Source: Sulfuricystis thermophila
GTDB taxonomy: Bacteria; Pseudomonadota; Gammaproteobacteria; Burkholderiales; Rhodocyclaceae
Length of the DNA stretch: 64,000 bases
Assembly: GCF_004323595.1 (NCBI RefSeq)
Contig: NZ_AP019373.1
Coordinates: forward strand, 1 to 64,000
Reading direction: 5' to 3'
The notes beneath the pieces are model-generated. The model was not told the origin of the DNA. It saw nothing but the letters and a program-made list of their open reading frames with translations, and searched no databases. The position numbers and the translations under genes are program-made. Of this stretch, positions 11,429 to 18,868 are shown piece by piece. Position 1 is the first letter of the stretch; every line of letters starts with the position of its first letter.

Positions 11429-14062
11429 ATGGAAATGCCAAAAGTCACGCGTCGCACCTTCCTCAAGGTCAGCGCCGCCACCGGTACCGCGGCCGCCACG
11501 GCGCCGCGGTTGCTCCAGGCGATGGAAAACGAGCTTGGCGGCAAGGACTTCGGTCCGGTCACCGGAGCGGAGCGCCAGGCCATTCCTTATACCTGTCACG
11601 TTTGCAACATCCAGGACGGCGCGATCGCCTACGTCGAAAACGGCCGCATCGTCAAACTCGAAGGCAATCCCGAGCACGTGTCAACCCGCGGTCGCCTCTG
11701 CGCGAAGGGCAATTCGGGCATGTGGTATACCTACAACCCGGATCGCGTCCTCTACCCCTTGAAGCGCGTCGGCGCCCGGGGCGAGGGCAAATGGAAGCGC
11801 ATCACCTGGGACGAGGCGCTCACCGAAATCGCCCAGAAGCTCGACGCGGCGCTCAAGGAAGATCCGAACACGATCATGCTCAAGTGGGGGCGGGATCGCA
11901 CCGGCGGCGCCTTGGTGCGGTTCATGCATACGCTCGGCTCCGACAGCACGATGAATCACACTTCGGTGTGTGAATCGTCGAAGAAGGTCGGTCTCGAGCC
12001 TTCGTGGGGCCCGGACATCGAAACGCCAGACTTCGCCAACACGAAGTATGTGCTGAACTTCGGCTCCAACGTGCTGGAAGCCTCCTACTTCCACAATCCG
12101 CTTTCACAGCGCGTCACGGAAGGCCGCATCGACAACCACATGAAGATCGTCACCTTCGATGTGCGGCTCTCCAACACCGCCGGTTTTTCCGACGAGTGGA
12201 TCCCCGTGCATCCGGGAACCGACGGCGCGGTGGCGCTCGCCATTGGTCATGTGATCCTGCGCGACGATCTGCAGGATTCCGACTTCATCAATACCTGGAC
12301 CAATGTCACAGTCAAGGAGCTCAAAGAGCACTACAAGCAATTCACGCCGGAGTGGGCGGAAAAGATCTCCGGCGTGCCGGCCGCGACGATCGAGCGGCTG
12401 GCGCACGAGTTCGCCACAGCCAAGCCGGCAACGGTGTTCACTTACCGGGGCCCGGCCAAGCACCTTTATGGTTCCTACAACGAAAAGGCCTGCATGATGC
12501 TGCCGATCCTCACCGGCAACGTCGAGACCAAGGGGGGGTATTGCCTGCCGCGCGGCATGGGCTGGCCACAACCCGACCCGAAGCCGCCCAAGCCGGCCAA
12601 GCATGCCTATTCGAACCACCATCATCATCCGCTCTATCCGCTGGCAAGCCACAGCGTGTCGCACCTGACGCCATTCGACATCGTCGAGGGCAAGCGCAAG
12701 GTGAATGTCTACTTCACCTACATGGACAACCCGACCTACACCAACCCTGGCGGGATGGCCGTATGGGGCAAGCTGTTCAAGGACGAGAAGCTGATTCCCT
12801 ACTATGTCTCGATCAGCACGGTGATCGGCGAGGAAACGGCGCTCGCCGACATCATCCTGCCCGACTGCATGTTCCTCGAGCGCTGGGAGCCGGAGTCGAT
12901 GCCCAACTCGCTGTGGCCCTGGCTGGGCATCCGCCAGCCGATCATCGCGCCGCTGGGCGAGACGCGCGAGACACGCGTGATCCTGCGCGACATCATCCAC
13001 AAGCTCGATCCGGACGGCAAACGTGGCATGAAGCAGTACTGGAACTTCAAGGATGGCGAAGACTACATGCGCCAGCACTTCGACAACGTTCCCGGCCTCA
13101 AGGAAGCCGGCGGTCTCGACTTCCTGAAGAAAAAAGGCGTCTGGCCGATCTATGGCAAGCTCAACCCGGCCACCGGCAAGATCGCCGACAGGACCGGCCG
13201 CGAGATCAAGGCCGAGTACAACCTCTACAAGAAGGAGTTGTCGGCGGCCGAGATGATGGGCGCGACGGTCGGCAAGGATGGGGTGATCACCAAGAATGGC
13301 AAGGCCATCGGCGTGCAGCGCAACGGTAAGAACTATGTGGGCTTCCCCACCGGCAACCGCCTGATCAACGTGCGCGTCGATGAATGGGCGAAGTATGGCT
13401 TCAACCCGATGCCGACCTTCAAGCGCATTCCCTGGCACGAGACGATGAAGGACGATGAACTGATCATGACGACCTACAAGTTCAACGTCCACGTGCAGTC
13501 GCGTACTGCGTCGGTGAAGTGGCTGGCCGAGATCGCCCACAACAACCCGATGTGGATCAACACGGAGACCGCGAAGAAAATCGGCGTCAAGACCGGAGAC
13601 TTGGTGCGCGTCGAATCGAAGGTCGGTTACCTCGTCACCAAGGCCTATGTCACCGAAGGCATCCATCCCAAGACCGTCGCGATCGCCACCGGCTGCGGCC
13701 ACTGGGAATATGGGCGCCTGGCGACGCTCAAGCTCAACGAAAAGCCGCAGTTCGGCGGCACCGAAGACCCCGACCTGAAAAACGTCTGGTGGGACGACAA
13801 GGGTGTCCATCCGAACGACATCATCCCGGCGATCGCGGATCCGATCGGCGGCTCGCAAGCCTGGTACGACACGGTGGTCAAGGTCACCAAAGCCGGTCCG
13901 AACGACAAGTACGGCGATGTGCATGGCGACTGGGAGAAGCATCTGGCTGTCTTCAAGGAAGGCTTGCGCTATGCTTACACCGGCGACCTGCACCGCAAGA
14001 TGCATCCGGAAATGGCCAATTGGGCCGGGCCGGAGAGCGTCGGGCACGAAGGTCACGGCTGA
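11429..14062 (+). CDS. Tat-exported molybdopterin oxidoreductase catalytic subunit (module A)
   Basis: This 877-residue DMSO-reductase-superfamily enzyme has a Tat signal (TRRTFLKVSAAT). The [4Fe-4S] motif reads C56-x2-C59-x3-D63-x27-C91, so the usual third cysteine is an aspartate. The likely molybdenum ligand is C181 in TSVCESS, which groups it with sulfur-compound, arsenate and polysulfide reductases rather than serine-ligated DMSO reductases. Gene order and the divergent PhnD/kinase/regulator resemble tetrathionate reductase loci, but the substrate cannot be assigned. The stop codon TGA is immediately followed by a MITE-like element. Confidence 0.9.
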   Translation: MEMPKVTRRTFLKVSAATGTAAATAPRLLQAMENELGGKDFGPVTGAERQAIPYTCHVCNIQDGAIAYVENGRIVKLEGNPEHVSTRGRLCAKGNSGMWYTYNPDRVLYPLKRVGARGEGKWKRITWDEALTEIAQKLDAALKEDPNTIMLKWGRDRTGGALVRFMHTLGSDSTMNHTSVCESSKKVGLEPSWGPDIETPDFANTKYVLNFGSNVLEASYFHNPLSQRVTEGRIDNHMKIVTFDVRLSNTAGFSDEWIPVHPGTDGAVALAIGHVILRDDLQDSDFINTWTNVTVKELKEHYKQFTPEWAEKISGVPAATIERLAHEFATAKPATVFTYRGPAKHLYGSYNEKACMMLPILTGNVETKGGYCLPRGMGWPQPDPKPPKPAKHAYSNHHHHPLYPLASHSVSHLTPFDIVEGKRKVNVYFTYMDNPTYTNPGGMAVWGKLFKDEKLIPYYVSISTVIGEETALADIILPDCMFLERWEPESMPNSLWPWLGIRQPIIAPLGETRETRVILRDIIHKLDPDGKRGMKQYWNFKDGEDYMRQHFDNVPGLKEAGGLDFLKKKGVWPIYGKLNPATGKIADRTGREIKAEYNLYKKELSAAEMMGATVGKDGVITKNGKAIGVQRNGKNYVGFPTGNRLINVRVDEWAKYGFNPMPTFKRIPWHETMKDDELIMTTYKFNVHVQSRTASVKWLAEIAHNNPMWINTETAKKIGVKTGDLVRVESKVGYLVTKAYVTEGIHPKTVAIATGCGHWEYGRLATLKLNEKPQFGGTEDPDLKNVWWDDKGVHPNDIIPAIADPIGGSQAWYDTVVKVTKAGPNDKYGDVHGDWEKHLAVFKEGLRYAYTGDLHRKMHPEMANWAGPESVGHEGHG

Positions 14063-14210
14063 GAGCTTGTGAAGAAAATTCGTCGCGAGCGGGCTGATGG
14101 CAAGGCGCACGGAGCGCAGCGACCGAGACATAACATGGAGTTAGGCGAGGGAGCGAGCACCGCGCAACGCAGCCAGCGGCCCGCACAGCAGAATTTTCAC
14201 AAGCTCTGAC
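14060..14210. mobile_element. MITE-like element family 1, copy a
   Basis: The terminal inverted repeats are GAGCTTGTGAA at the left and TTCACAAGCTC at the right, extending into AAATTC/GAATTT. TGA lies directly outside both ends (14060-14062 and 14208-14210), which looks like a 3-bp target duplication. The left TGA is the stop codon of the molybdopterin subunit. No coding capacity is present. Other copies lie at 38633-38777 and 52615-52850. Confidence 0.8.
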
Positions 14211-14233
14211 ATCAAAACCGCACGAGGAGGCCT

Positions 14234-14263
14234 GGCCGTCATGTCACCTCCCGCATGACGGCC
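14234..14263 (+). terminator. Strong RNA hairpin upstream of torD (module A)
   Basis: GGCCGTCATG and CATGACGGCC form a perfect 10-bp stem with a 10-base loop. No T-run follows directly. A true terminator hairpin begins 11 bases later, so this may be part of a tandem attenuator or an mRNA-stabilising stem after the structural genes. Confidence 0.6.
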
Positions 14264-14273
14264 GGGATTTGAT

Positions 14274-14302
14274 GGCCCGCTGCGTGTCGGGCCAGTTTTT
14301 TT
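14274..14302 (+). terminator. Intrinsic terminator or attenuator immediately before torD (module A)
   Basis: GGCCCG-N8-CGGGCC followed by AG and seven T residues is a classic rho-independent terminator. The torD ribosome-binding site (CGAGGAAA) starts right after the T-run. The chaperone gene is therefore reached only by read-through, or the structure acts as an attenuator. Module C shows the same arrangement. Confidence 0.8.
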
Positions 14303-14314
14303 CGAGGAAACACC

Positions 14315-15151
14315 ATGCTCAATGCAGCATTGCAGATCGATGAGGAAGAAATCGGCGCTGGCGAGACGGCAAGCGTGTTGGCATCTCCTGCCGAGACGGC
14401 CGCCGAATGCCGCGCCCGTGCCTCGATTTATCGCCTGTTGGCTGGCGTATTCGTCGAGGAGGTGTCGTCATCTTTCCTTAGCGCATTGCGGCAGGATGAT
14501 TTGCTGGCGCGCTTAGCTGAGAGCGGCATTCGTTTCGACGCCGATTTCACTGCCACACCCGACGGTCAGCTGATCGATGCCCTGGCGGTGGAATACACGG
14601 CGCTGTTTGCTGCCACCGGCGGTTTTCCGCCCGTGGAATCGGTGCGTTTGTATGGTTTGCTGCAGCAGGAGCCGGCGTTCCAGGTCGCTGCGACCTACCG
14701 GCGCCTCGGTTTCGAGCTGAAACCTGGTAAGCATGCGACTTTCCCGGATCAGCTCGGCGTCGAGCTGATGTTCGTCGCCGAGCTGCTGGAGCGTTCCGCA
14801 GCCGCCCTCGACGCTGGCGATCTTTCCGGACAGCGCAGGCTCGACAAGGAGATCAAGCGCTTCTGGGCCCAGCATCTGGGCCGTTGGGTACGCGGCTACG
14901 CGCGACTCGTCGAACGCGCCGCGGCGCATTCCTTCTACCGTGAAATGGCGCGCTTCCTCGAAGGCTTCGCCGAAGAGGAAATCCTCGCCATGGGGCTGAA
15001 AATCGAGGATGCCGACAAGGGGCGGCTGGTGGTGCCGAAGGCGGAGGTCAAGGTCGAGTTCAATCCGGACGAGCCCGTGTGCAATGCCTGCGTCGGCGAG
15101 GCGATCGCGCAGAACAAGATCGACGTACAACCCTTGCACGACTTGCGTTGA
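14315..15151 (+). CDS. TorD/DmsD-family molybdoenzyme chaperone (module A)
   Basis: TorD-family proteins bind the Tat signal of the catalytic subunit and delay export until the cofactor is inserted. The 278-residue all-helical sequence has the family features EYTALFAATGGFPPVESVRL and GVELMFVAELLE. The C-terminal part is extended and has two cysteines (VCNACVGE). The N-terminal residues IGAGETASV are encoded by a copy of the 25-bp REP-like repeat, so this N-terminus may have been built by repeat insertion. GAGG precedes the start. It lies directly after a terminator. Confidence 0.85.
   Translation: MLNAALQIDEEEIGAGETASVLASPAETAAECRARASIYRLLAGVFVEEVSSSFLSALRQDDLLARLAESGIRFDADFTATPDGQLIDALAVEYTALFAATGGFPPVESVRLYGLLQQEPAFQVAATYRRLGFELKPGKHATFPDQLGVELMFVAELLERSAAALDAGDLSGQRRLDKEIKRFWAQHLGRWVRGYARLVERAAAHSFYREMARFLEGFAEEEILAMGLKIEDADKGRLVVPKAEVKVEFNPDEPVCNACVGEAIAQNKIDVQPLHDLR
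14349..14371 (-). repeat. REP-like repeat inside torD (module A)
   Basis: AATCGGCGCTGGCGAGACGG matches the reverse of the repeat core GCCGTCCCGCCAGCGCCGAC with two or three changes. It is read in frame as IGAGETA near the protein N-terminus. Confidence 0.6.
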
Positions 15152-15158
15152 GAACGAC

Positions 15159-15602
15159 ATGAAGATTCTCGAGCTTGCACCCCGCGAACTGCCGCCGCCC
15201 GACCGGCAGGTGCTCTCCGACCTCGACTGGTCGGAAGTCAAGGCGATGTGGGACGGCAACCAGCTCGGCCAGCTGCACGACTGGCTCAACGAGCGCTGGT
15301 CGCGCCTGATTCGCAACAGTCCCGCCGGCATGCGCGATCCGGAGGCGGAGTTTCTGCAAGGGCTCGCCTATGCGACGCTCGCCCTGTTCTTCACCCAGAA
15401 CCACAACCAGGAAGGGGCGCTGTTGATGATCGACGATGCGCTGATGGCGTTGTCCCGCTATCGGCCGCGTTTTCTCGGCGTGCATATCGAGCCGATCCTC
15501 AGTGCGCTGCAGGAACTGCGCCCGCTCTTGGTGGGGCTGGCGCCGGACGACGACTGTCCGCTGTGTCCTTTCGTCTATCCGAAGTTTGAATACACGAGCT
15601 GA
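15159..15602 (+). CDS. Uncharacterised 147-residue protein of module A
   Basis: I do not recognise this family. The product is soluble, acidic and mainly helical, without signal peptide or membrane helix. Near its end it has a cysteine pair in DDDCPLCPFVYP, which could bind metal or a cluster. The middle (FLQGLAYATLALFFTQNHNQ, followed by DDALMALSRY) suggests a helical-bundle or repeat fold. It starts seven bases after torD and sits four bases before the next gene, so it belongs to the module A operon. A role in assembly or as a chaperone partner is a guess from position. Confidence 0.75.
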   Translation: MKILELAPRELPPPDRQVLSDLDWSEVKAMWDGNQLGQLHDWLNERWSRLIRNSPAGMRDPEAEFLQGLAYATLALFFTQNHNQEGALLMIDDALMALSRYRPRFLGVHIEPILSALQELRPLLVGLAPDDDCPLCPFVYPKFEYTS

Positions 15603-15606
15603 TTCA

Positions 15607-16311
15607 ATGGATGTCGAAGTCGTTGAACGGTCGGCGCCGCTGCTACGGCGTCTGACGGCCTTTGATGCTGCACGGGCAGCGGAGATCGGCAACGAAGATT
15701 TCCTCTTCGATGCTTTGGGCGTCGAAACCGTCGCAGCCGAGTGTGCAGGCATCGTCCTGCCTTCGGGCGATGAGCCGCGGGCAGCGTCGCTGCTCGCGGC
15801 GGGTGCGCCCTGCGTATTCCTCGGCGAAGCAGCCTTGCGGGACAGTCAAACCATCGCTCGTCTGGCCGAAACGCAGCCGGGGCGCATTGGCGTCTTTGCC
15901 CCAGCACGGCGGCAGAGCGTGACCTGGTCCCTGGAAACGGAATCGAACGCCGATTTCAGAACCGTGACGCCTTCCGTTTGCGCGCCGACCTGGGAAGTGC
16001 TCATGGCGGACGGCACGGCCACTGGCGTGCTCGTCCCCTGGTGGTTGAAGGCCCTGCGCGAGTTGGGCGCAACGCATTTCCTCGTCCAGGCCGACGTCAT
16101 GGACGACGCCGACCTCGAGATCCTTGCCGGGCTGGTCGAGGATTTGGGCGACAGCCTTTGGCTGGCGCCGCTTGCCGACGAACATCTGCCTTACGTCGAT
16201 TGGGTAAGATACGGGCACTGTCGTCATTTGGCCCTGCCGGAAAACGATTACCTGCGCCGCACCGAGCTGTTCGGCGAGTTCTTCCAACCCACACCTGTCG
16301 AGACGCCATGA
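15607..16311 (+). CDS. Uncharacterised 234-residue protein of module A
   Basis: The function is unknown. The sequence is soluble, with no signal peptide or transmembrane segment, and alternates hydrophobic strands and helices (CAGIVLPSG, CVFLGEAALRDSQTIARLAE, IGVFAPARRQSVTW). That suggests an alpha/beta fold. It is tightly packed: it starts four bases after the previous gene and overlaps the next by four bases. It may be cytoplasmic and help mature the molybdoenzyme, but no motif proves it. Confidence 0.75.
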   Translation: MDVEVVERSAPLLRRLTAFDAARAAEIGNEDFLFDALGVETVAAECAGIVLPSGDEPRAASLLAAGAPCVFLGEAALRDSQTIARLAETQPGRIGVFAPARRQSVTWSLETESNADFRTVTPSVCAPTWEVLMADGTATGVLVPWWLKALRELGATHFLVQADVMDDADLEILAGLVEDLGDSLWLAPLADEHLPYVDWVRYGHCRHLALPENDYLRRTELFGEFFQPTPVETP

Positions 16312-16766
16312 ACGCCTATCGCTGCATTGCTGCCGGGCTGCTTGCCTTTTCCAGCGCCGTGCATGCCGATGTGACACCGATGAACACGGCACAGCTCGTC
16401 CATGCGTTGCAGGACGCGCCTCCCTGCTGCGTCATCGACGGCCGCATCGAAAGCAGCCGCAAGAAGCAGCCGCGCGACGATGTCGTTCCCTACAAGGAAG
16501 GCTTGCAGATCCAACCGACCGCTGCGATCGTCGTCCTCGCCGATAGCGATGATCAGGCGATGAAGATCGCCCGCGCCCTCGATGCCGCCTATCCCGGCAA
16601 GCGCATCATTGCCGTCAAAGGAGGGCTTGTCACCTGGGATATGGCGCAAATGGAATTGAGCCGGCTTGCCGCCAGTGGTCCGCAATCCGGCATCAATTTC
16701 ATGATTCCCAGGAACACCTGCGAATCGGGCTCGAGCATCCAGAATCTGAAAAGCAAGCTGAAATAA
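16308..16766 (+). CDS. Exported rhodanese-like protein lacking the catalytic cysteine
   Basis: The 152-residue product begins with a Sec signal peptide (MNAYRCIAAGLLAFSSAVHA). The body follows a rhodanese-like plan: CCVIDGR near the start of the domain, a strand AAIVVLADSDD where the active-site loop should be, and KRIIAVKGGLVTWDMA afterwards. The loop has Ala-Asp-Ser-Asp and no cysteine, so sulfur transfer by the usual persulfide is unlikely. Cys-Cys at the N-terminal side and a late cysteine (RNTCESG) remain. The ATG overlaps the upstream stop (ATGA). It may bind rather than transfer a sulfur compound. Confidence 0.7.
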   Translation: MNAYRCIAAGLLAFSSAVHADVTPMNTAQLVHALQDAPPCCVIDGRIESSRKKQPRDDVVPYKEGLQIQPTAAIVVLADSDDQAMKIARALDAAYPGKRIIAVKGGLVTWDMAQMELSRLAASGPQSGINFMIPRNTCESGSSIQNLKSKLK

Positions 16767-16779
16767 ATCCCCGACCGCC

Positions 16780-17871
16780 GTGGCGATCGCCTATCCAGAA
16801 TTCCGCAATGCGCGTTGCACCCGCTTTCGCTACCGATACAGCGAATGCCAACGCTGCCTCGATGCCTGCCCCCATGAAGCCATTGCGCTCGCCGACGACG
16901 GCGCGCGCATCGACGAGACACGTTGCCGAAACTGCGGCCTCTGTATCGCGGCTTGCCATACCGGCGCGTGGGCGTCAGAGTCATTCAAGCCCATCGATCT
17001 CTTGCGTCAGGCCATCAAGCAGCCGGCCTTCTCGGTGGCCTGCGCGCCGTCGGGCCTTGCCGCCGATGCGATCGCTCCCTGCCTGGGGGCATTGGGCGCG
17101 GCCTTCATCGCTTATCTGGGCAAGCGGCGTATTCCGCTGACCCTCCTCGGCAGTTCGCATTGCAGCCAATGCGAGCACGGCGCCAAGGGGGCCGCAGCAT
17201 TGGCCAGCCATCTCGATGCCGCCGAACGCCTGCGCGAGGCGGCACAGGAAGCGGACAAGGACTGGATTCAGCCGCAACTGACCGATGCGGCCCCCATCCG
17301 CAGCCCGGAAAAGCCGACGATGGGGCGGCGACAGCTGTTCCGCCGCTTGATCGGCCGCGGTGTCGAAGCGGTCGCAGCAGCGCCAGCCCCCGCCCAGCAG
17401 GTCGTGCCCGAAAAGGCGATCCGCGCCGGCGCCTATGCCAGCACCGAGGAACGCGAGCTGTTGCAAATCGTCTGCGCACGCAAGGATGGCCAGCCGACGT
17501 CCCTCGCCTGGCACGAGGCATTGCCGCTGATGCAGCTCTTTCTGAAGTCGGGCTGTACGAACTGCGAGGCCTGTTTCCGCGCCTGTCCGACCGGCGCCTT
17601 GCAGATCGTCGAGAATCCCGGCGAATGGGCGCTGGCTTTTCAGACCGACCGCTGTGTCGCCTGCGAAGTCTGTCTCGAAGTCTGTCAGCCACGCGTGCTC
17701 GATGCGCAAGCGCGTTTCGATGCGCGTCCCGAGCAGCCGGCGCGTGTGTTGCACAGTCTCGTCAAGCAACGCTGCGCGCGTTGCGAACGTTTTTTCGTCT
17801 CGCCCCAACCACGGGAGAAATGTCCGATCTGCGAAGACGACGAAGACGCCTTCGCGCAAATCTTTGGCTGA
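16780..17871 (+). CDS. Polyferredoxin with zinc-ribbon tail (module A)
   Basis: This 363-residue cytoplasmic iron-sulfur protein starts at GTG. The order is: an N-terminal pair of [4Fe-4S] motifs (CQRCLDACP; CRNCGLCIAACH); a middle domain with PCLGALG and CSQCE; a linker with GRRQLFRRLIG; a second pair (CTNCEACFRACP; CVACEVCLEVCQ); and a C-terminal CARC/CPIC zinc-ribbon-like pair. Module C encodes a protein of the same plan. Such a protein could feed electrons to, or help assemble, the molybdoenzyme. The family is not one I can name precisely. Confidence 0.85.
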   Translation: MAIAYPEFRNARCTRFRYRYSECQRCLDACPHEAIALADDGARIDETRCRNCGLCIAACHTGAWASESFKPIDLLRQAIKQPAFSVACAPSGLAADAIAPCLGALGAAFIAYLGKRRIPLTLLGSSHCSQCEHGAKGAAALASHLDAAERLREAAQEADKDWIQPQLTDAAPIRSPEKPTMGRRQLFRRLIGRGVEAVAAAPAPAQQVVPEKAIRAGAYASTEERELLQIVCARKDGQPTSLAWHEALPLMQLFLKSGCTNCEACFRACPTGALQIVENPGEWALAFQTDRCVACEVCLEVCQPRVLDAQARFDARPEQPARVLHSLVKQRCARCERFFVSPQPREKCPICEDDEDAFAQIFG

Positions 17872-17887
17872 AACGGAGAAGCAAGCA

Positions 17888-18292
17888 ATGGAATGGGAAT
17901 TCACCCCCGAAGACGTCGTCAAGGGTATTGCCGATTACGGACTCGCGGAGTTCCGCCGCGACCTCGCCGAGGAGGTGCGGCAAAACATCGGCGATGATGA
18001 CAGCGAACGTTTCAGCCGCGTCTATCACCTGCTCTACGATCTTTGCTATGCGCTGGCGACCAGCAAGGACTTCGAGGCGCATCTAGCGGCCTACGCCTAT
18101 GATCCGCCGACCGTGCAGTTCCTGCGCGAACTGAAACCCATGATGGAGGACAACGCCGCGATGCTCGGCGCCATCCTGCAGCGGCAGATCATGGACCGCG
18201 TCGCGGCCGGCATGCCGCTGGAGAGCGCGATCAACGACGTCGCCGAGTGGCACAAGCAAAGCGTCCAAAACGATCTGACGTTCGCGAGCTGA
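17888..18292 (+). CDS. Uncharacterised 134-residue helical protein ending module A
   Basis: The family is not recognised. It is acidic, soluble and predicted to be all-helical, for example VVKGIADYGLAEFRRDLAEE and MMEDNAAMLGAILQRQIM. It has a single cysteine and no signal peptide. GGAG precedes the ATG, and the gene begins 16 bases after the polyferredoxin, so it is the last gene of the module A operon. A REP-like repeat follows the stop codon. Confidence 0.75.
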   Translation: MEWEFTPEDVVKGIADYGLAEFRRDLAEEVRQNIGDDDSERFSRVYHLLYDLCYALATSKDFEAHLAAYAYDPPTVQFLRELKPMMEDNAAMLGAILQRQIMDRVAAGMPLESAINDVAEWHKQSVQNDLTFAS

Positions 18293-18293
18293 G

Positions 18294-18316
18294 TGCCGTC
18301 TCACCAGCGCCGATTA
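18294..18316 (+). repeat. REP-like repeat after module A
   Basis: TGCCGTCTCACCAGCGCCGA differs from the consensus at only a few positions. It lies immediately after the last gene of module A. Confidence 0.6.
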
Positions 18317-18340
18317 CACACTGCGCAAAGACGAGCTTGC

Positions 18341-18410
18341 CCATGGCGAGGGAGCGAGCACTGCGCAACGCAGCAGACTACCCGCGCAGCCAGTTTCGCA
18401 AGGGTTTCAA
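18341..18410. mobile_element. Degenerate remnant of MITE family 1
   Basis: The core GGCGAGGGAGCGAGCACTGC and the following GCAACGCAGC match the interior of the family 1 elements. The termini have decayed (GAGCTTGCCC at the left). It sits between a REP-like repeat and a family 2 element. The gap between modules A and B (18293-18644) is therefore mostly repeats, with no gene seen in it. Confidence 0.6.
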
Positions 18411-18416
18411 TTTGAT

Positions 18417-18572
18417 ATAAACCCAGATTGTCCATTAGACCGGGCTGATTCGCGATGAGCATGCGAAACGATCATTTCATCGCCCTGCACGGCGGGTATC
18501 AAACTGCGGGCGGCATCTTTGCGCCCTCGCCCTCGAAACCCACTCGTGTTCCAATGGACAATCTGGGATAAA
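18417..18572 (+). mobile_element. MITE-like element family 2, copy a
   Basis: The 146-bp element (18422-18567) has terminal inverted repeats CCCAGATTGTCCATT and AATGGACAATCTGGG. It is flanked by the 5-bp direct repeat ATAAA (18417-18421 and 18568-18572), good evidence of transposition. It has no coding capacity. The interior matches the reverse complement of copy b, so the two copies lie inverted on either side of the fccAB segment. Confidence 0.85.
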
Positions 18573-18644
18573 ACCTCCAGCAGGAGAGCGTTGGGACCCT
18601 ACTGGTTTCTCTTCAACTTTTAACCGGACGGCAGTGGGCTACAG

Positions 18645-18809
18645 TTAGTAATAGCCAAGGAGCTTTGCAGCAAGTGCGATGATGACTACCGCAATCGGTA
18701 TCCCCATCGCGAGCAAGATACAGGAGCCGCAAATGATCTTGCCGGTCTTTTTCATGCCTGATTCAGATTCTGTTGACGCTGGACAATCGTTCATCGTTAC
18801 TTGGCTCAT
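18645..18809 (-). CDS. Small single-pass membrane protein downstream of fccB
   Basis: This 54-residue frame starts at an ATG with a strong ribosome-binding site (GGAGGAG, about seven bases upstream). The N-terminal half is polar (MSQVTMNDCPASTESESGMK). A cysteine-containing hydrophobic helix follows (IICGSCILLAMGIPIAVVII), and the protein ends in LGYY. It begins about 60 bases after the fccB stop on the same strand and inside the family 2 inverted pair. The combination of good start signal, membrane helix and gene position makes it credible. Function is unknown; anchoring or assembling the flavocytochrome is one option. Confidence 0.65.
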   Translation of the reverse strand: MSQVTMNDCPASTESESGMKKTGKIICGSCILLAMGIPIAVVIIALAAKLLGYY

Positions 18810-18868
18810 GGTCTTCTCCTCCAATTGAAATAATGTTCATATCACCGTCGGCTAAACCGGCGTCGTTG

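Noticed and set aside
9763-14062. Naming module A tetrathionate reductase (ttrBCA)
   Set aside because: Gene order and the PhnD/kinase neighbours fit, but the regulator is sigma-54 type, the cluster motif has Asp, and DMSO-reductase-family substrates cannot be assigned by eye.
12104-14131. A 675-codon open frame on the minus strand opposite the module A catalytic gene
   Set aside because: It is the antisense shadow of a well-supported molybdopterin oxidoreductase gene. High GC at third positions keeps the opposite strand free of stops, and the translation has no family motif.
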